The notes beneath the pieces were generated by a model. The model was not told where the DNA came from and made no database searches. It worked only from the letters and a program-made list of their open reading frames with translations. DNA of 64,000 bases from Gnetum montanum (Eukaryota; Streptophyta; Gnetopsida; Gnetales; Gnetaceae): contig MNCI01020980.1 in NCBI GenBank assembly GCA_015680685.1, positions 474,995 to 538,994 on the forward strand, in the 5' to 3' direction. Positions 1 through 12,212 of the stretch are shown piece by piece (position 1 is the first letter of the stretch; each line of letters opens with the position of its first letter). Both the position numbers and the translations under genes were made by a program.

Positions 1-234
1 GTCTAGAATTGCCTTGTACTTCGAGTATGGGCTCTGTGCTCTTACAGTGAGAATGATGAGCTTACCAAGGTTTAATCCCTATTTATGGCTGTAATGGTAA
101 AAAATGGAAACTTGTTGCTCTCTCTCTTTGTTTAATGCGGAGTGCGCATGCTCGCCACGACATCATGGCATTGTTAGCATAAAAACCTTAACACACTTCA
201 AGCTAACTACTTGCTTTCATGAGAAACAAAAGAA

Positions 235-590
235 ATATATTTTTGATTATCTCAGTCCAAAAATACCTTAAACTAGCAATCATAGCATAGTTGCACTCTT
301 ATCAGTCTGAAAAGGCCTTAAACTAGCAAACCCCAGCAAAATTTCAACTTCCACGGTCCAAAAAGGACCTTAAAATAGCATGTTTCGATCTGTTATATGT
401 TTGCAGTCTACAATGACACTAAACTAACAATCTCACATTTTTGCATTGGCAGTTTTACATTTTCTCCTTAGCAGTTTCACATTCTCATGTTGACAATTTG
501 CATTTTGCCAATTAGTAGCTCTGCATCTCCATGTCATAATGGTCTACCAAGACTTTAAACTAGAAAAATTATAACCTTTACATCATACAT
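235..590 (+). repeat. Hairpin minisatellite array of element A, upstream of pol
   Basis: Several degenerate units of roughly 55-65 bases each carry a short inverted repeat followed by TTAAACTAGCA or a close variant. Examples are GGTCC-AAAAA-GGACC followed by TTAAAATAGCA near 355-380, and units near 260-285 and 300-330. The same unit in the same orientation relative to pol is found in the other elements. Bases 1-234 and 591-686 are spacer in which I see no gene. A candidate splice acceptor (GTTTTGATAG) stands at about 666-675, just before the pol ATG at 687. Confidence 0.6.
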
Positions 591-686
591 CTTGTCATTG
601 CTTTGCAAGTTTTCACTATACACGATTACTACCAACAGGTGCCTCTTAACCAGGCTTTTGTTTGGTTTTGATAGGTTAATTGGAAA

Positions 687-3600
687 ATGGAAATCCATCA
701 CAATCTCTCCATGCCTTTAGCCCTAGTAGGTCCACATGGTAAGCTCGTGAGACAACTAAACCCAGACCTGATCGATTGGGGGTCAACCACAGTTAGCACC
801 ATAGCAACCTTAGAAACATCCCCAGACTGGCCCAAGCATCTAGTCCAAACCCTAAATTTGGAGGTTGGGGATGTGATTGAGGACCCTCTCATTCAGACAC
901 CTATGACCACATCCAAGGGAGAAGTGAAAACATTAAAGCTTAGCTCCCTTCTAGATGCAAAGACTCACAAAAACGTAGCCAAGATTCTGCAAGACAACGT
1001 CAAAGTCTTCGCATGGTCGTACAATGACATGCTAGGTTTAGATCTGAGGCTGATATAACACAACATCGTTCTAGACCTGCGCATGAAGGCAGTCAAGCAG
1101 AAGGCTCGTAAAGTCAAACCAGAAATTTCACTAGCCGTAAGGGATAAAATCAACAAGCTATACCAAGTTGGTTTCATCTGTGCAGTTGACTATTCAGAAT
1201 GGGTGTCCAACATCGTCATGGTTTCTAAGAAAATGGGAGGAATATGAATCTTCATAGACTTTTGGGATCTCAATAAGGCAACGATCAAAGACGACTTCGC
1301 ACTTCCAAGCATCGATCAACTCATCGACACTACAGCTGGTCATGCTCTGTTATCCTTCATGGATGGCTTTTCTGGCTACAACCAAGTTCGCATCAACCTC
1401 GAGCATCAGTTGAAAACAACCTTCATGATCCCATGGGGTACCTTCTATTACACCATGATGCCGTTTGGGCTCAAGAACGCTGAAGCAACCTTCCAGCGAG
1501 CCGTGACCTACATCTTTAGTGACTACATCCTAGAAATGTTAAATAACTACATGGATGATATAGCAGTCAAGTCCAAGGAGGTAGTTGATCATCCACGATA
1601 TCTAGGGGTAGTCCTTAAATGTTGTCAAATGCATGATCTATGCCTTAATCCTAAGAAGTATGTCTTCGGTGTGAAAATCGAACACATGTTAGAATTCGTA
1701 GTATCGAAGGACGAAATACAGGTGGACCTTGACAAAGTCAAGGCCATTGTAAACCTGACACCTCCTACAAACCTTAAGGAGTTATGTGGCTTGCAAGGTA
1801 GGGTACAGCTCATCTGAAGATTTATAACAAAGTTGATTGACAAGTTACATCCCATGAAACATCTTCTAAAGAAAGGGGTTGACTTCAAGTGGACAACCCA
1901 GTGTCAACAAGCCTTCGACGACTTGAAGGAGGAGCTTTCGCACCTCCCAACGGTGCATACGCCACAAAGGGATAAGCCTTTCTTCATCTACCTCGCCACC
2001 TCCGACACATCTATCGCAACACTATTATGTTAGAAACGAGATGAAGAATCTAAAATACCCATGTATTACCTGAGTCATGCATTGACAACGTACGAGGTGA
2101 AATACAACGAAGTAGAGAGGCAACCTTGCATTACTATTTGTGTAAAAGAAATGGAGATACTATCTATTTCGCAGTGTAGTCAACATCATTTTCAAAAGCA
2201 ACATACTCTGGGCTATCACTAACAACCTGTATGAAAGCAGCAGGATAGCTCGGTGGAAAGCAATAACTCCAGAGTTCAACCTACACTATGTAAGCCAGTC
2301 GTCAACTAAGGGTTAAGCCATAGCAACATAACTTATGGTCTTACTCGTCAACGACCACGCAACCATAGATCCTGAATTCCTAGAAGAACATGTTGACACT
2401 TTCAACATCGTTCCATCGCACCTAGATGCTACTTCACACTTCAACGATGCCTCAACCTCACGAGGAGGTAGTGCAGGTGCCATCATTACATTTCCCTCTG
2501 GGGAAATGCACCCGTTTGCTTATCATTTTGCGTTCCCTTATGCCAAAAATGTGGCAGAGTATGAGAGGCTACTTAGAGGTCTCTTAGCTGCCCAAGCACT
2601 ATGCGTACAACACTTGGTAATCCGTGGTGATTTGCAACTAGTTGTGAATCAAATCACTGAGGTCTATGCTTGTAAAGCTACGCACCTGCAATCCTACTGT
2701 GACCTTGCGAAAGGCATACTTAAGCAATTTGCAACCATAGATGTGCAACATGTGCCACACAACGAGAACACCATGGCAGATGTCTTAGCCACCCTTACAT
2801 TAAACATTCTATCACATTCGTTCATAAGTATTAGGATTTTTTAATGCACTGAGCCTATCACTCAGGCAGGACACATGGCCTCTATCAGTGTTGCAGATAC
2901 CCAGGAATGGTACACTAACATTAAAGCCTACTTGCAACACGATGAACCTTTACGTGGATTGACATCTGCTCATAGAGATGCGATCTGAAAGCGTGCCCGA
3001 CAATATACACTCATGGGGAATGATGTCCTTTGCCGACGCTCCTATGATAGGATATTGCTAACATGCGTGGGTGGGGAGCAGGCACAGAAGGTAGTTAATA
3101 AAGTACATGAAGGGCTGTGCTGTGGACACATAACACCTAGGGCTATGGTTGTGAAAATCAAATGCTTAGGGTACTATTGGCCCCACATGGAGCATGACTA
3201 CCTGTCGAAAGTCAAGACGTGTGACACATGCCAGAGATACACAAATCTCATACACGTCTCACCTATGGACCTACATCCAACAAAAATCACGTGTCCTTTC
3301 CAACGATGGGGACTAGACCTCATAGAACCTATCACGCCTAAGTCCTCCGCAGGGCATAGGTTCATTATCATTGCCATCAAGTATTTTACTAAGTGGATGG
3401 AAGCCATTCCCCTAAGGAAAACGGCATCCCAAAAAATCTTCCATTTCATCCTAGATAACATTGTGACAAGGTTTGGACTTCCAATGACTATTGTGACCAA
3501 CAATGAGCCACAATTCAGTAGTATAGAAACCTGAATGTTTTGTAGCAACCTAGACATCAAGCAATCATTCTTCTCCCTGTACTACTCGTAGGCGAATGGA

Positions 3601-4149
3601 CAGGTAGAGGCTACAAATAAGTCCATCATCAACTTGTTGAAGCGGATGCTTGGCAACAATAAGAGGTGGTGGTACAAGCAAATCCCCTATGTTCTATGGG
3701 CCTACAGAATGACATGCAGAACCATGACAAGTAAGACTCCTTACAGCCTTGTTTATGGATTTGAAGCTATGTTGCCTCTTGAGTTGTAGGTATCATCACT
3801 CCAGATGATCCTCTTGGATGTCGTTAGCAAAGCCTAGAACAATGAGTCATGGACTATCGACCTCGACTCAATAGAGAAGGAGTGCGCGTAGATGCTAAGA
3901 TGCATAGAGCACTACCAGAGCAAGCAACAACAAAAGCACCATGCAGACCCACATCAATGGCTAGTACAGAAGGGAGATGTCATCCTCAAGGTTTTCCATG
4001 AGCATGTGAACAAATTATCAGCCAATTGAAAAGACCCTTACATGGTCACTAAAGCCTTCAGGAATGGAGCCTTCAAGCTGGCGGACATGGACAGCAATGA
4101 GTTTGTTAACCTGGTGAATCACTTGTATCTTAAGCCATACTATATCTAA
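687..4149 (+). pseudogene. pol: pol of element A: RT, RNase H, archaeal-type RNase H, integrase (decayed)
   Basis: The reading starts at ATG 687 (linker region) and ends at TAA 4147-4149 after LKPYYI. RT spans about 1080-1817 with SFMDGFSGYNQ and an intact YMDD at 1548-1559. A first RNase H follows at about 1833-2290. A second, archaeal-type RNase H at 2335-2844 shows FNDAS, EYERLLRG, IRGD and NTMADVLA, which supply the D-E-D-D residues; this second domain marks the Tat lineage. Integrase begins near 3013 with an HHCC finger (VHEGLCCGH and CDTCQ), keeps GLDLIEP, but reads TNNEP where TDNGP is usual, so the second catalytic Asp is Asn. In-frame stops occur near 1056, 1245, 1815, 2031, 2842, 2986 and 3532. 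Linker and RT share clear similarity with elements B and C. Confidence 0.9.
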
Positions 4150-4600
4150 AGTATGGCAGCATTGAGCAACATCCATAATGACATTAAACTAGCAGCAACA
4201 AGCAACGTCTAGAATGACATTAAACTAGCAGCAACGAGTAGCATTCGCAATGATGTTAAACTAGTGACATCGAGCAACATCCGCAATGACTTTAAACTAG
4301 CAGCATCGAGCATCGTTTGTAATGACTTTAAACTAGCAGCATTGAGCAGTGTCCATAATGACATTAAACTAGCGGCATCGAGCATCGTCCGCTATGACAA
4401 TAAATTGGCAACAACAAGAAGCAGCTTTTGCTACGACGTTAAACTGGTGGCAACCATCTACTACAACATAAAACTGGTATGTATGGTCTGTTGGGACCTT
4501 AAACCAACATTGCAGTCCACTGGGGTCCTAAACCCGCAGATGGTCTACCAAGACCTTAAACTGGGTTTGCGTCACGTCCTTAGCATGCATCTACACCAAG
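4150..4600 (+). repeat. 36-bp hairpin minisatellite after pol of element A
   Basis: At least eight consecutive units of about 36 bases read roughly GAGCAACATCCGCAATGAC followed by TTAAACTAGCAGC. Later units (about 4480-4600) diverge in spacing and carry GGTCT-ACCA-AGACC-type stems. It begins immediately after the pol stop. An open frame runs through part of it (4264-4614), but this is repeat-encoded and not a gene. Confidence 0.8.
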
Positions 4601-5607
4601 TACACATAGAATGAGCATGCACAGTGCCGATGTGGGGGTGGGACGTTGCAGCTCTAGAACATAGTTCACCATGCAGTGGGAACATGATCTAGAACACATG
4701 CAATGCCACCACCATTGGCATCATGCTGATCCTCCGGAGATGTCGTATGACATCACATTGGCACATCAAACCTACTGCCGTCACAACCCATCACCCTGAC
4801 GGTAGTTCCTTGGCCAGTGCTCTCCGCTGGAGTTCTAGCAATATTGTGGCCCAGCCACGATATTGTCATCCTCCAACCCCCTGCCAACACCTTGGCTCAA
4901 ATGACGTTTAGCTATGTGGTAGCTGATCCCATAGCTGAACTAAGAATGCATGCCTTTGACAAGGATTCTAGAGAATCCGCACGCATAGCAGCTCCCCACA
5001 CCATCGACACTAGCTCCATCACAATGATGCTATCAAGGTTGCTACTGGCCTTCCTACTTTGGACACCATGCACCAACATGGGCATCCAAGAGCTTCAACA
5101 ATGTCTACTACAAGCAAGACTTTCATCCTCGCTTCACATCATGGTTTTTTCGCTCTCCTTCGTGCTTACTGGGTGTGGCGGAAAGCATGTCCAAGCCACA
5201 ACAGTAGGTGCTACGGCATCTCGAAGTGAGTGCCTCAACTAGCTTGACTACTTCAGAGTGCAAATTCCATGACATGTGTAATGTAACTCGTCGCATGGAA
5301 AGCATATGTAGACAGGTTAAAACCCTTCACTAATGTAATGCAACTCATCCTGCGAAGGAAACACTTGTCCTACATGAGGTCGAAGGTCAGAGTAAAGATG
5401 AAAACATGAACAAGTCCCTCATGAGCACTTCGACGAGGGACTTTACTAAACCTCATCTTTGGCCTTTGCCTAGAAACTAATGCAACACTCGCAAGCGCAG
5501 CCAAGTGACGTCTTGACACCCATCGAGTAGCAATGTTAGCATCGTGCCTTCCCTGGTGTTCTGTTTTCTTTATCAACATTTCTTGAGCCCATCCTCTAAA
5601 CGTCGAC
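4601..5607 (+). other. 3' untranslated region of element A
   Basis: This stretch lies between the minisatellite and the polypurine tract. I recognise no protein family in any frame. A 141-codon open frame at 4817-5242 has no relative in the equivalent stretches of elements B and C, so I treat it as chance. The last 40 bases form the left arm and loop of a stem-loop next to the PPT (arms 5568-5581 and 5598-5611, 11 of 14 positions paired). Confidence 0.5.
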
Positions 5608-5620
5608 AAAGAGGGGCCAA
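5608..5620 (+). promoter_or_regulatory. Polypurine tract of element A (plus-strand primer)
   Basis: AAAGAGGGGCCAA lies directly before TGAAACACCCC, the first bases of the 3' LTR. The same junction (AAAGAGGG-A/G-CCA then TGAAACACC) occurs in elements B and C, which fixes the LTR start. The tract overlaps the right arm of the stem-loop described for the 3' untranslated region. Confidence 0.85.
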
Positions 5621-7217
5621 TGAAACACCCCAAAATTCAAAGGCAAGCCTTGTTTCACCAAGCCTTTGCAATTCGTGCAGTGTTATGGTAGTTCTTCAGG
5701 AGATGGATGCTTTGATTTTTAGACTATCCAGTTTAGCAAGTTTTCTAAGTTAAGGATTCTTGCTATGCTATGCTACGCCTTGTAGCGTAGTAAACTTTAG
5801 AAGACATTTGCAGAAACACATTACTATGCTACGCTATGCTATGCAGCGTAGCACAACGTAGAAAAAGTTGGACGATCAGCCCCCTCGCTCGACTTCAACT
5901 CCTTCGGCAATGTCTCCTTCCGTTAGAAAGTAGCAAACTTGGCAAAATCAAGTCATGTTTCCTACTACGCTACACTAAGCTACAAGGTGTAGTGAGGTGT
6001 AGCAATTCTACAAAAATGATAGAAGGTAACTCAAAGGGCGGGATTAGCAAGTTTGCAAGTTTCGTAGTGCAAAAGACAAAGTTTGCAGATTGGCGATGAT
6101 TTTGTGACTAAGGACAACTGCTACGCTATGATATGCTACGTTGCGTAGCAAACTTGCGACCAGCAGTCACAACACTGCAAAGGTTCCCAACACATGCAAT
6201 GGAACACAACACAGATTTAGTGCCTCAAATTAATGGTTATGCTATGCTATGCTGCATAGCGTAGCACAATGTGACAAAATGCCACACTACACCAAACATG
6301 CTATGCTACAAAGCATGGCAAGGCATGACTAGTGATTACACGACATTAATGCACCTCACCTAATTCCACCATTACTCTAACAGTGTAATTATGACACGGT
6401 AGGCTTGTAATTACAGCATGGTAGGCTTGCCCAACGGTCATGTAGGCACGTGCAGCATAGACAAGTCAGCATAGGCCCAAGGCACATGGCATTCAAACTA
6501 CATCTTTTGTGCACCCTTGGTCCTATAAATATCCCAATGAGAGATGCTTAAACTCTCTCCACCTCTCACACTCTTGAGCACACTAGCTCTCTGGCTCTCT
6601 TTTCGCACTTTCGATTCTAATTCTCTAAGCAGTCTAGTTGGCTAACGATTTTGTCGGCTGACAAGCAAGAAAGATAGACCATAACCTCGAGCATTGTAAG
6701 CTTCTTGTTTCGACAATGTAAACAGTTAACATTCTCAGTTAGCATTTTTTTTTGCTCTTTCCTACCACCTTGGTAGCACTTCGCATTGTTAAGGCTTGAG
6801 TCCGTATTCAAGCACACATCCATCTTTCTCTACACGTCTTGGTTACCTTCGAGATCTCTGCACTTCCTAGCGCTATGCAACCGATTGTATCCATCTTGAT
6901 AGAGTGAAGTTGTAGCTTCAAAGTAGTGCATTTTTCTAACTGCAGTTTACTTTGTTTCCTATTTACTTTGCATTTTACACTATTTTCAGCCTTTTTTACA
7001 TTTTAAGCATTACTTCGCGCTATCAGTTTCATTTCAAGTAACACGTTGCAAAAGGTTATATAGACACCAACTAAGTCCCTGTATGATAGACCAGACCATT
7101 TAGGGTGCCCCATTTCCACTCCACCCAGCACGACCCTCTCATGAAAATGGGGTTGAGACTACTAGCAGCCAATGACCCCTAAGTGTTTTCCAGCCGTCAA
7201 TGTTTTCGGTCGCTACA
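5621..7217 (+). repeat. 3' LTR of element A
   Basis: The LTR starts TGAAACACC and ends GGTCGCTACA, matching the LTR ends of the other elements. From about 5760 to 6310 it carries short palindromic clusters of GCTACGC, GCTATGC and GCGTAGC. A TATA box lies at 6524-6531. Downstream (R/U5) is a pyrimidine-rich start region and a 3' end resembling element C (AAGTCCCTGTATGAT and GTGTTTTCCAGC). Open frames inside the LTR have no recognisable family. Confidence 0.85.
6524..6531 (+). promoter_or_regulatory. TATA box of element A LTR
   Basis: TATAAATA lies in CCTATAAATATCCC, followed about 30 bases later by a pyrimidine-rich run (CTCTCCACCTCTCACACTC). This fits a pol II core promoter at the U3/R boundary. 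The other LTRs carry the same motif at matching places. Confidence 0.7.
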
Positions 7218-7222
7218 ATGAT
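7218..7222. repeat. Possible target-site duplication ATGAT, right copy (element A in D)
   Basis: The five bases directly after the LTR end are ATGAT. The left copy is outside the window, so this rests only on the exact LTR end and on the 5-bp duplications seen for B and C. Confidence 0.4.
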
Positions 7223-7660
7223 GCCAGGAACTTTTTGTGGTATTAGTTTTAAGTCGTGATGCCAGGACTATTCTGTACCAGTTTATAGTCATAGCGGACT
7301 AAGCATTACTAGTTTATAGTCATAGTAGACTATGAAAAGGCAAACTAGTTTATAGTCTTAGTGGACTCTGGATGCTAGTTTCACGTCATGGCAGACAGAT
7401 GTGGCAGTTTAATGTTGTATCATATAGAGCTCTGTGGTATCAATTTTAAGTCATGATGCTAGGACTTTTCTGTGGTATTAGTTTTAGGTCATGATGCCAG
7501 GACTATTTTGTGGTATCAGTTTTAATTCATGATGCTAGGACTTTTCTGTGGTATCAGTTTTAAGTCATGATGCCAGGATTTTTTTGTGGTATCGATTTTA
7601 AGTCATGATATCAGGACTATTCTATGCTAGTTTATAGTCATAGTGGAAAGTGTGATGCTG
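7218..7660 (-). repeat. Hairpin minisatellite array in the spacer of element D after gag-pro
   Basis: Repeated units of roughly 38-45 bases read, on the plus strand, TTTTGTGGTATCAGTTTTAAGTC... and TAGTTTATAGTCATAGTGGAC. This is the reverse complement of the GTC-GAC-TTAAACTA unit of element A, as expected for a minus-strand element. At least ten units are recognisable. The left edge is the element A junction. Confidence 0.75.
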
Positions 7661-8029
7661 TATGCATGGTCATGCTACGTGCTTGCTAGATCCTGCAAAA
7701 ATCAACTAGGAAGAAAACAACATCAAGTGACACCTACCGTACATAGAGTTAGAATGTATGAATGAAAGAAAAGCAATGCAAAAAGTGATAGTTTTATTCC
7801 ATTTCGGGCCATATGCTATTTTAAGGCCTTTTCAGGCCATGTGTTTTTGTAGTTTTATGTTTTTATGTTTGATGTTTTTCAAATGCAATGTGTAAACTAA
7901 GTTGACGAATGTGTAAACAAAGCAAAATGCGTGATCTAAGTGAGCGGGCAAAATGTAAATGCAGAGGCTAGTGCAATGTAAACAAAAGTCAAAAATGCAT
8001 GTCAAAGGGGTAGGTAGAAGGTAGGTAAG
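7661..8029. other. Spacer of element D without recognised gene
   Basis: This is AT-rich spacer between the hairpin array and the end of gag-pro. It contains short GTAAAC/TGTAAA-rich stretches such as occur in other spacers of these elements. I see no coding signal. Confidence 0.4.
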
Positions 8030-9235
8030 TATCTAGCACATTTTCAGCCAAGGGAAAGTCTTGGTCATGTAGTTGCTTCCTAACTAGGCATGGATTAGGA
8101 AGCATGAAAGGTTTAAGGTCCTCTGGGGGGCTGTCAGCTTCAACCACTTATTTAGGTGTGTTAGCCTTAAGCATTGTGTTGGTTATCGTAGGTGTACCAC
8201 CAAGAAACTCTTCTTCCAAAACTTGCACCATGTCTATGTCATGGATAGTTGAAGAGGAAATGTTATCACCATGGATGATAACTTGACCACCTTCATATGG
8301 AAGGTGGATTTCTTGGTGGATGGGAGAAGAGATGACCCTTAGTTGAGCTAGCCAAGGCCTGCCTAGAATCATGTTGAAACCTGACATCTCCTCTATGATA
8401 GTGAAATCTGCACTAGTGGGGAATTGCTCTCCCGCTACAAAGGATAAGTTGATTGTACCCTTGACTGTGACACATGATCCATTGAAGGATTTTAGACATG
8501 TGGTCTTGGCTGGCTTGATTTCATCTGCCAAGCCTAGCTTGTCGATGACGGAGTACAGGACTACATTCGTTGCTGCACCATCATCAACATGCACTCTGTG
8601 GATGGTGCACTACCCAACACAAATGCTAATGGATAGTGGAGCTGTAGTGACTTCCCCTTGTTTGAGGTTGACTTTAACTACATCATCACAAAAGGCTCAG
8701 GTTGTTGAACCAAATTCTTGTGATGTGGAAGGCAACATTGCTGCACGGATGGATGCCTCATCTGCAGGGATGTCCTCCATAACAGGAATGGAGGCTAAGA
8801 CCTGGGCTAATGCTTGGTAGTGAGCAGGTGAGGTCTTGATGAGGTCATATAAGCTAAATGTTGTGTTCTTTTGCTTGAGCGTGTGCTTTACCTGGGTTAG
8901 TGAAACTATGAAATCCTTGTCATTAGCCATTGTGTTGGCTTTGACTTCCTTTGTGAAGCTTGAGAGACAGAACTCTTGGGAGGGGGAATTAGGCTTGGTT
9001 TTCTTGGGGGTAGGGTCCCCAGTGTTTAGTTGTTATTTTCTAGTTGTGGCCTTTTCTTCAGCCATGGGAGTTGCAACGTGCTTGTTCATCCTCTTGCGTT
9101 CCCATTTGGTGGGCCTACCTAGGTTGCTAGTGGGGTCAACCTTGAAGGAGGGATTGAGATGTTGCCCACTATTGGGCTTCTAGTAGGTGAGGGGCCATCA
9201 CATTGTGGTACCTTGATGACAAATTTTTATTGTTG

Positions 9236-9302
9236 CATCATGCCAGTTTAACGTCTTAGTGGATGAGTCATGCTAGTTTAACGTCTTAGCGGATGAACGT
9301 TG
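9236..9302 (-). repeat. Two hairpin units lying inside the gag-pro region of element D
   Basis: The plus strand reads GCCAGTTTAACGTCTTAGTGGATGA and then CTAGTTTAACGTCTTAGCGGATGA. This is the spacer-type hairpin unit, here inside coding DNA, where it adds a KTLN-type dipeptide repeat and a stop. No counterpart was noticed in gag-pro of B or C. Confidence 0.6.
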
Positions 9303-10457
9303 TGGAACCTTGATCGCAAAGGGTGTTGTGGGTGCCTGTGGTGGCACCTTGATAACAAAGGAAGGCCTATTATTTGTGGAGGCTAGGGGAATCCTTGCCT
9401 TTCTGGGAGGCACATGGATCAAAAAAGGTTTTTGCATAGGTTTGGGCTTGCCACCTATGCTAATTGAGTTTATGACATAGGAGGCATCGTCTGCGTTGGA
9501 TTGACTTACCGTGTCAATCACTAGTTGGCCTTGTTTTATCATTCCCTATAGGTCATCTTGCAAGGCATGATAGTTATCTGTACTATGACTAACCATTTTA
9601 TGGTAATGATAGTATTGGTCCAATTTAAAATGTTTTGGGAACGGGGGCTTATTTGGTATTGCTAAGGTGGGGTTCCTTAGTAGCTCACAGTACCTATCAT
9701 GTCTTTAGCGGGTAATCTTCGACACATGTTTGTGTTGGATTTTCCCAGCTTTCAAGAGTTGCTCCAATAGTTGAGAGGGTTGCATCAGTAGTGGTGTATA
9801 CTTTGAGCGATCCTTGCTTTTAAAGTTGGGCTTTGGGATGGCCCCTACTGATGTAGGTGAGTTGGCACCAAAGTTGGTGGCTTTGTTAGTTGGGGCTTTA
9901 GGTTGCTTAGCTTTTGGGCCCCAGTTGGTTGCTTTTGTGATTATGGCTACTGTTGCCTCGGTTGTGTTTTGCTTGCAAGTATGTTGGTTTTTGTAGGCCA
10001 CATAAGCTAAGTCATTGCTTGATTGTGCTGCCACTTCTATATCTTTAATTTGTACAAATGCCTAACTCAAAGTACGGGGTTTTAGATAATAAAGCTTTGA
10101 TTTAATGAAGTCATTTACAGCTACCTTAAGGATGGTAAGTAGATATGTTTCAGGAATAGGTTTGTGAAGTTCATTCAGGGTGGTGCTCCATCTTTGGATA
10201 AATTTTTGTGTTGGCTCTAAAGGCACTTGTTTAATTTGAATCAAGATATCTAACATGGCTTTATATTTTAGATTGTATTTGAAATAGGTGACAAACTAGT
10301 GCAACAAATCCTCTAGAGAAGACATAGTGCTATAGGGTAAGGTTCGGTACCAGTCTAAGGATCTTCCTATTAAGGACATAGAAAACACACGCAGAATTAC
10401 ATGGGGTCATGCCTAAAGCAAAAGAATTTTGGTTTGGAATGTCACTAGGTGGGCATT

Positions 10458-12212
10458 TGGGTCTCCCTCTCCATTGTACTTGGTCAACTGAGGTAACGAG
10501 ACTCCCTTTGGCAAGGTTAAGGGTGGAACTGAGGGGTCAATTGGGTCATCTTGATAGAAATCTAGTACTTTGACTTCCTCATTGTTCAAATTTTTAAGGT
10601 GATTTAATTCCTTTGCCGAAGAGTGCATCATTTTTTGTGTGTTTGCCCATTCTTAGGTAGTAGGCAAACCAGTGGATTAAGTGGATTGTGGATGATAATG
10701 ATTTAATTTTTTCATTGTTTATGGAAAGATAGGTTGTTGGGCTGACGTTTGTTATGGTGGGATGGTATTCAGAACTGAGACTACCAGTGGAACCCACTGC
10801 CCAGCCACAGGTTGTGAGGTAACACCCTGAACATGTTGGGTTGGAGTAATCAATGGTGCTCTATGGATCTACACCTAAGGTATGTAATGGGTGGATGTGG
10901 AAGCTGGTATGAATGATGGCATATTAATTACTTGAGGTTAAAATATTGACTCGGCGTTGGTTTGGAGAGGGAGTTGTTGGGACTGTACTTGTGCATTAGA
11001 GTGAATATTATTGAGTATGGATAAGATAGGAATGGAAGTTGGTACTTCTTGTCGGGAAATTGGTGCTCGAGTGTTTGTGGATGAAGGAGGAAGTACAGTT
11101 TCTTCCAGGGGTTTGTGTAGGCATGGGGACTGACAGTATGGTAGGAATCTCCATGTTCAGATTGGGCTGCAAAATCATCTTCCTCATCTTGAGGCTCTAT
11201 TGGTGGTAGCTGTAAGGCTTGACTTCTAGCCATAAGAAGTTGGGATATGAGTTTATGATGGTTTTCAGATAGCGAGATTATGTCAAATGCTGAAGGGATG
11301 AACTCACGTTCTCCTTTGTGGATAAATTCATATTNTGGGTCTCCCTCTCCATTGTACTTGGTCAACTGAGGTAACGAGACTCCCTTTGGCAAGGTTAAGG
11401 GTGGAACTGAGGGGTCAATTGGGTCATCTTGATAGAAATCTAGTACTTTGACTTCCTCATTGTTCAAATTTTTAAGGTGATTTAATTCCTTTGCCGAAGA
11501 GTGCATCATTTTTTGTGTGTTTGCCCATTCTTAGGTAGTAGGCAAACCAGTGGATTAAGTGGATTGTGGATGATAATGATTTAATTTTTTCATTGTTTAT
11601 GGAAAGATAGGTTGTTGGGCTGACGTTTGTTATGGTGGGATGGTATTCAGAACTGAGACTACCAGTGGAACCCACTGCCCAGCCACAGGTTGTGAGGTAA
11701 CACCCTGAACATGTTGGGTTGGAGTAATCAATGGTGCTCTATGGATCTACACCTAAGGTATGTAATGGGTGGATGTGGAAGCTGGTATGAATGATGGCAT
11801 ATTAATTACTTGAGGTTAAAATATTGACTCGGCGTTGGTTTGGAGAGGGAGTTGTTGGGACTGTACTTGTGCATTAGAGTGAATATTATTGAGTATGGAT
11901 AAGATAGGAATGGAAGTTGGTACTTCTTGTCGGGAAATTGGTGCTCGAGTGTTTGTGGATGAAGGAGGAAGTACAGTTTCTTCCAGGGGTTTGTGTAGGC
12001 ATGGGGACTGACAGTATGGTAGGAATCTCCATGTTCAGATTGGGCTGCAAAATCATCTTCCTCATCTTGAGGCTCTATTGGTGGTAGCTGTAAGGCTTGA
12101 CTTCTAGCCATAAGAAGTTGGGATATGAGTTTATGATGGTTTTCAGATAGCGAGATTATGTCAAATGCTGAAGGGATGAACTCACGTTCTCCTTTGTGGA
12201 TAAATTCATATT
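10458..12212. other. 877-bp exact duplication joined by one N (likely assembly artefact)
   Basis: Bases 10458-11334 and 11336-12212 match at an offset of 878 wherever I compared them, and give identical translations over long stretches (for example 10594-10797 and 11472-11675). The N at 11335 sits exactly at the join. In an element this decayed, perfect identity combined with an N at the joint points to two contig ends that overlap but were not merged. Confidence 0.85.

Larger units (their letters stand above)
1..7217 (+). mobile_element. Element A: Tat-type Ty3/gypsy LTR retrotransposon, left part outside window
   Basis: The visible order is spacer with hairpin repeats, pol (linker, RT, RNase H, second RNase H, integrase), a hairpin minisatellite, about 1 kb of 3' untranslated DNA, a polypurine tract and the 3' LTR ending at 7217. 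gag-pro, the antisense gene and the 5' LTR expected from elements B and C would lie left of base 1. The LTR resembles that of element C (GCTACGC palindromes and a similar 3' end), so A and C belong to one subfamily. Right of 7217 the sequence changes at once to the spacer repeats of element D, which lies in the opposite orientation. I infer that A jumped into D. The matching left target-site copy is not visible. Confidence 0.85.

Noticed and set aside
4150-4600. Possible complementarity of the hairpin unit (CTAGCA) to the PBS (TGCTAG)
   Set aside because: Only about six bases match, which is too few to claim a priming or tRNA-related role.
4817-5242. 141-codon open frame after pol of element A
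   Set aside because: No family is recognised, and the same part of B and C has no counterpart. It is probably chance in a 3' untranslated region.
8104-8820. Plus-strand open frames over the protease of element D
   Set aside because: They are shadows of the minus-strand protease frame, which has recognisable motifs.
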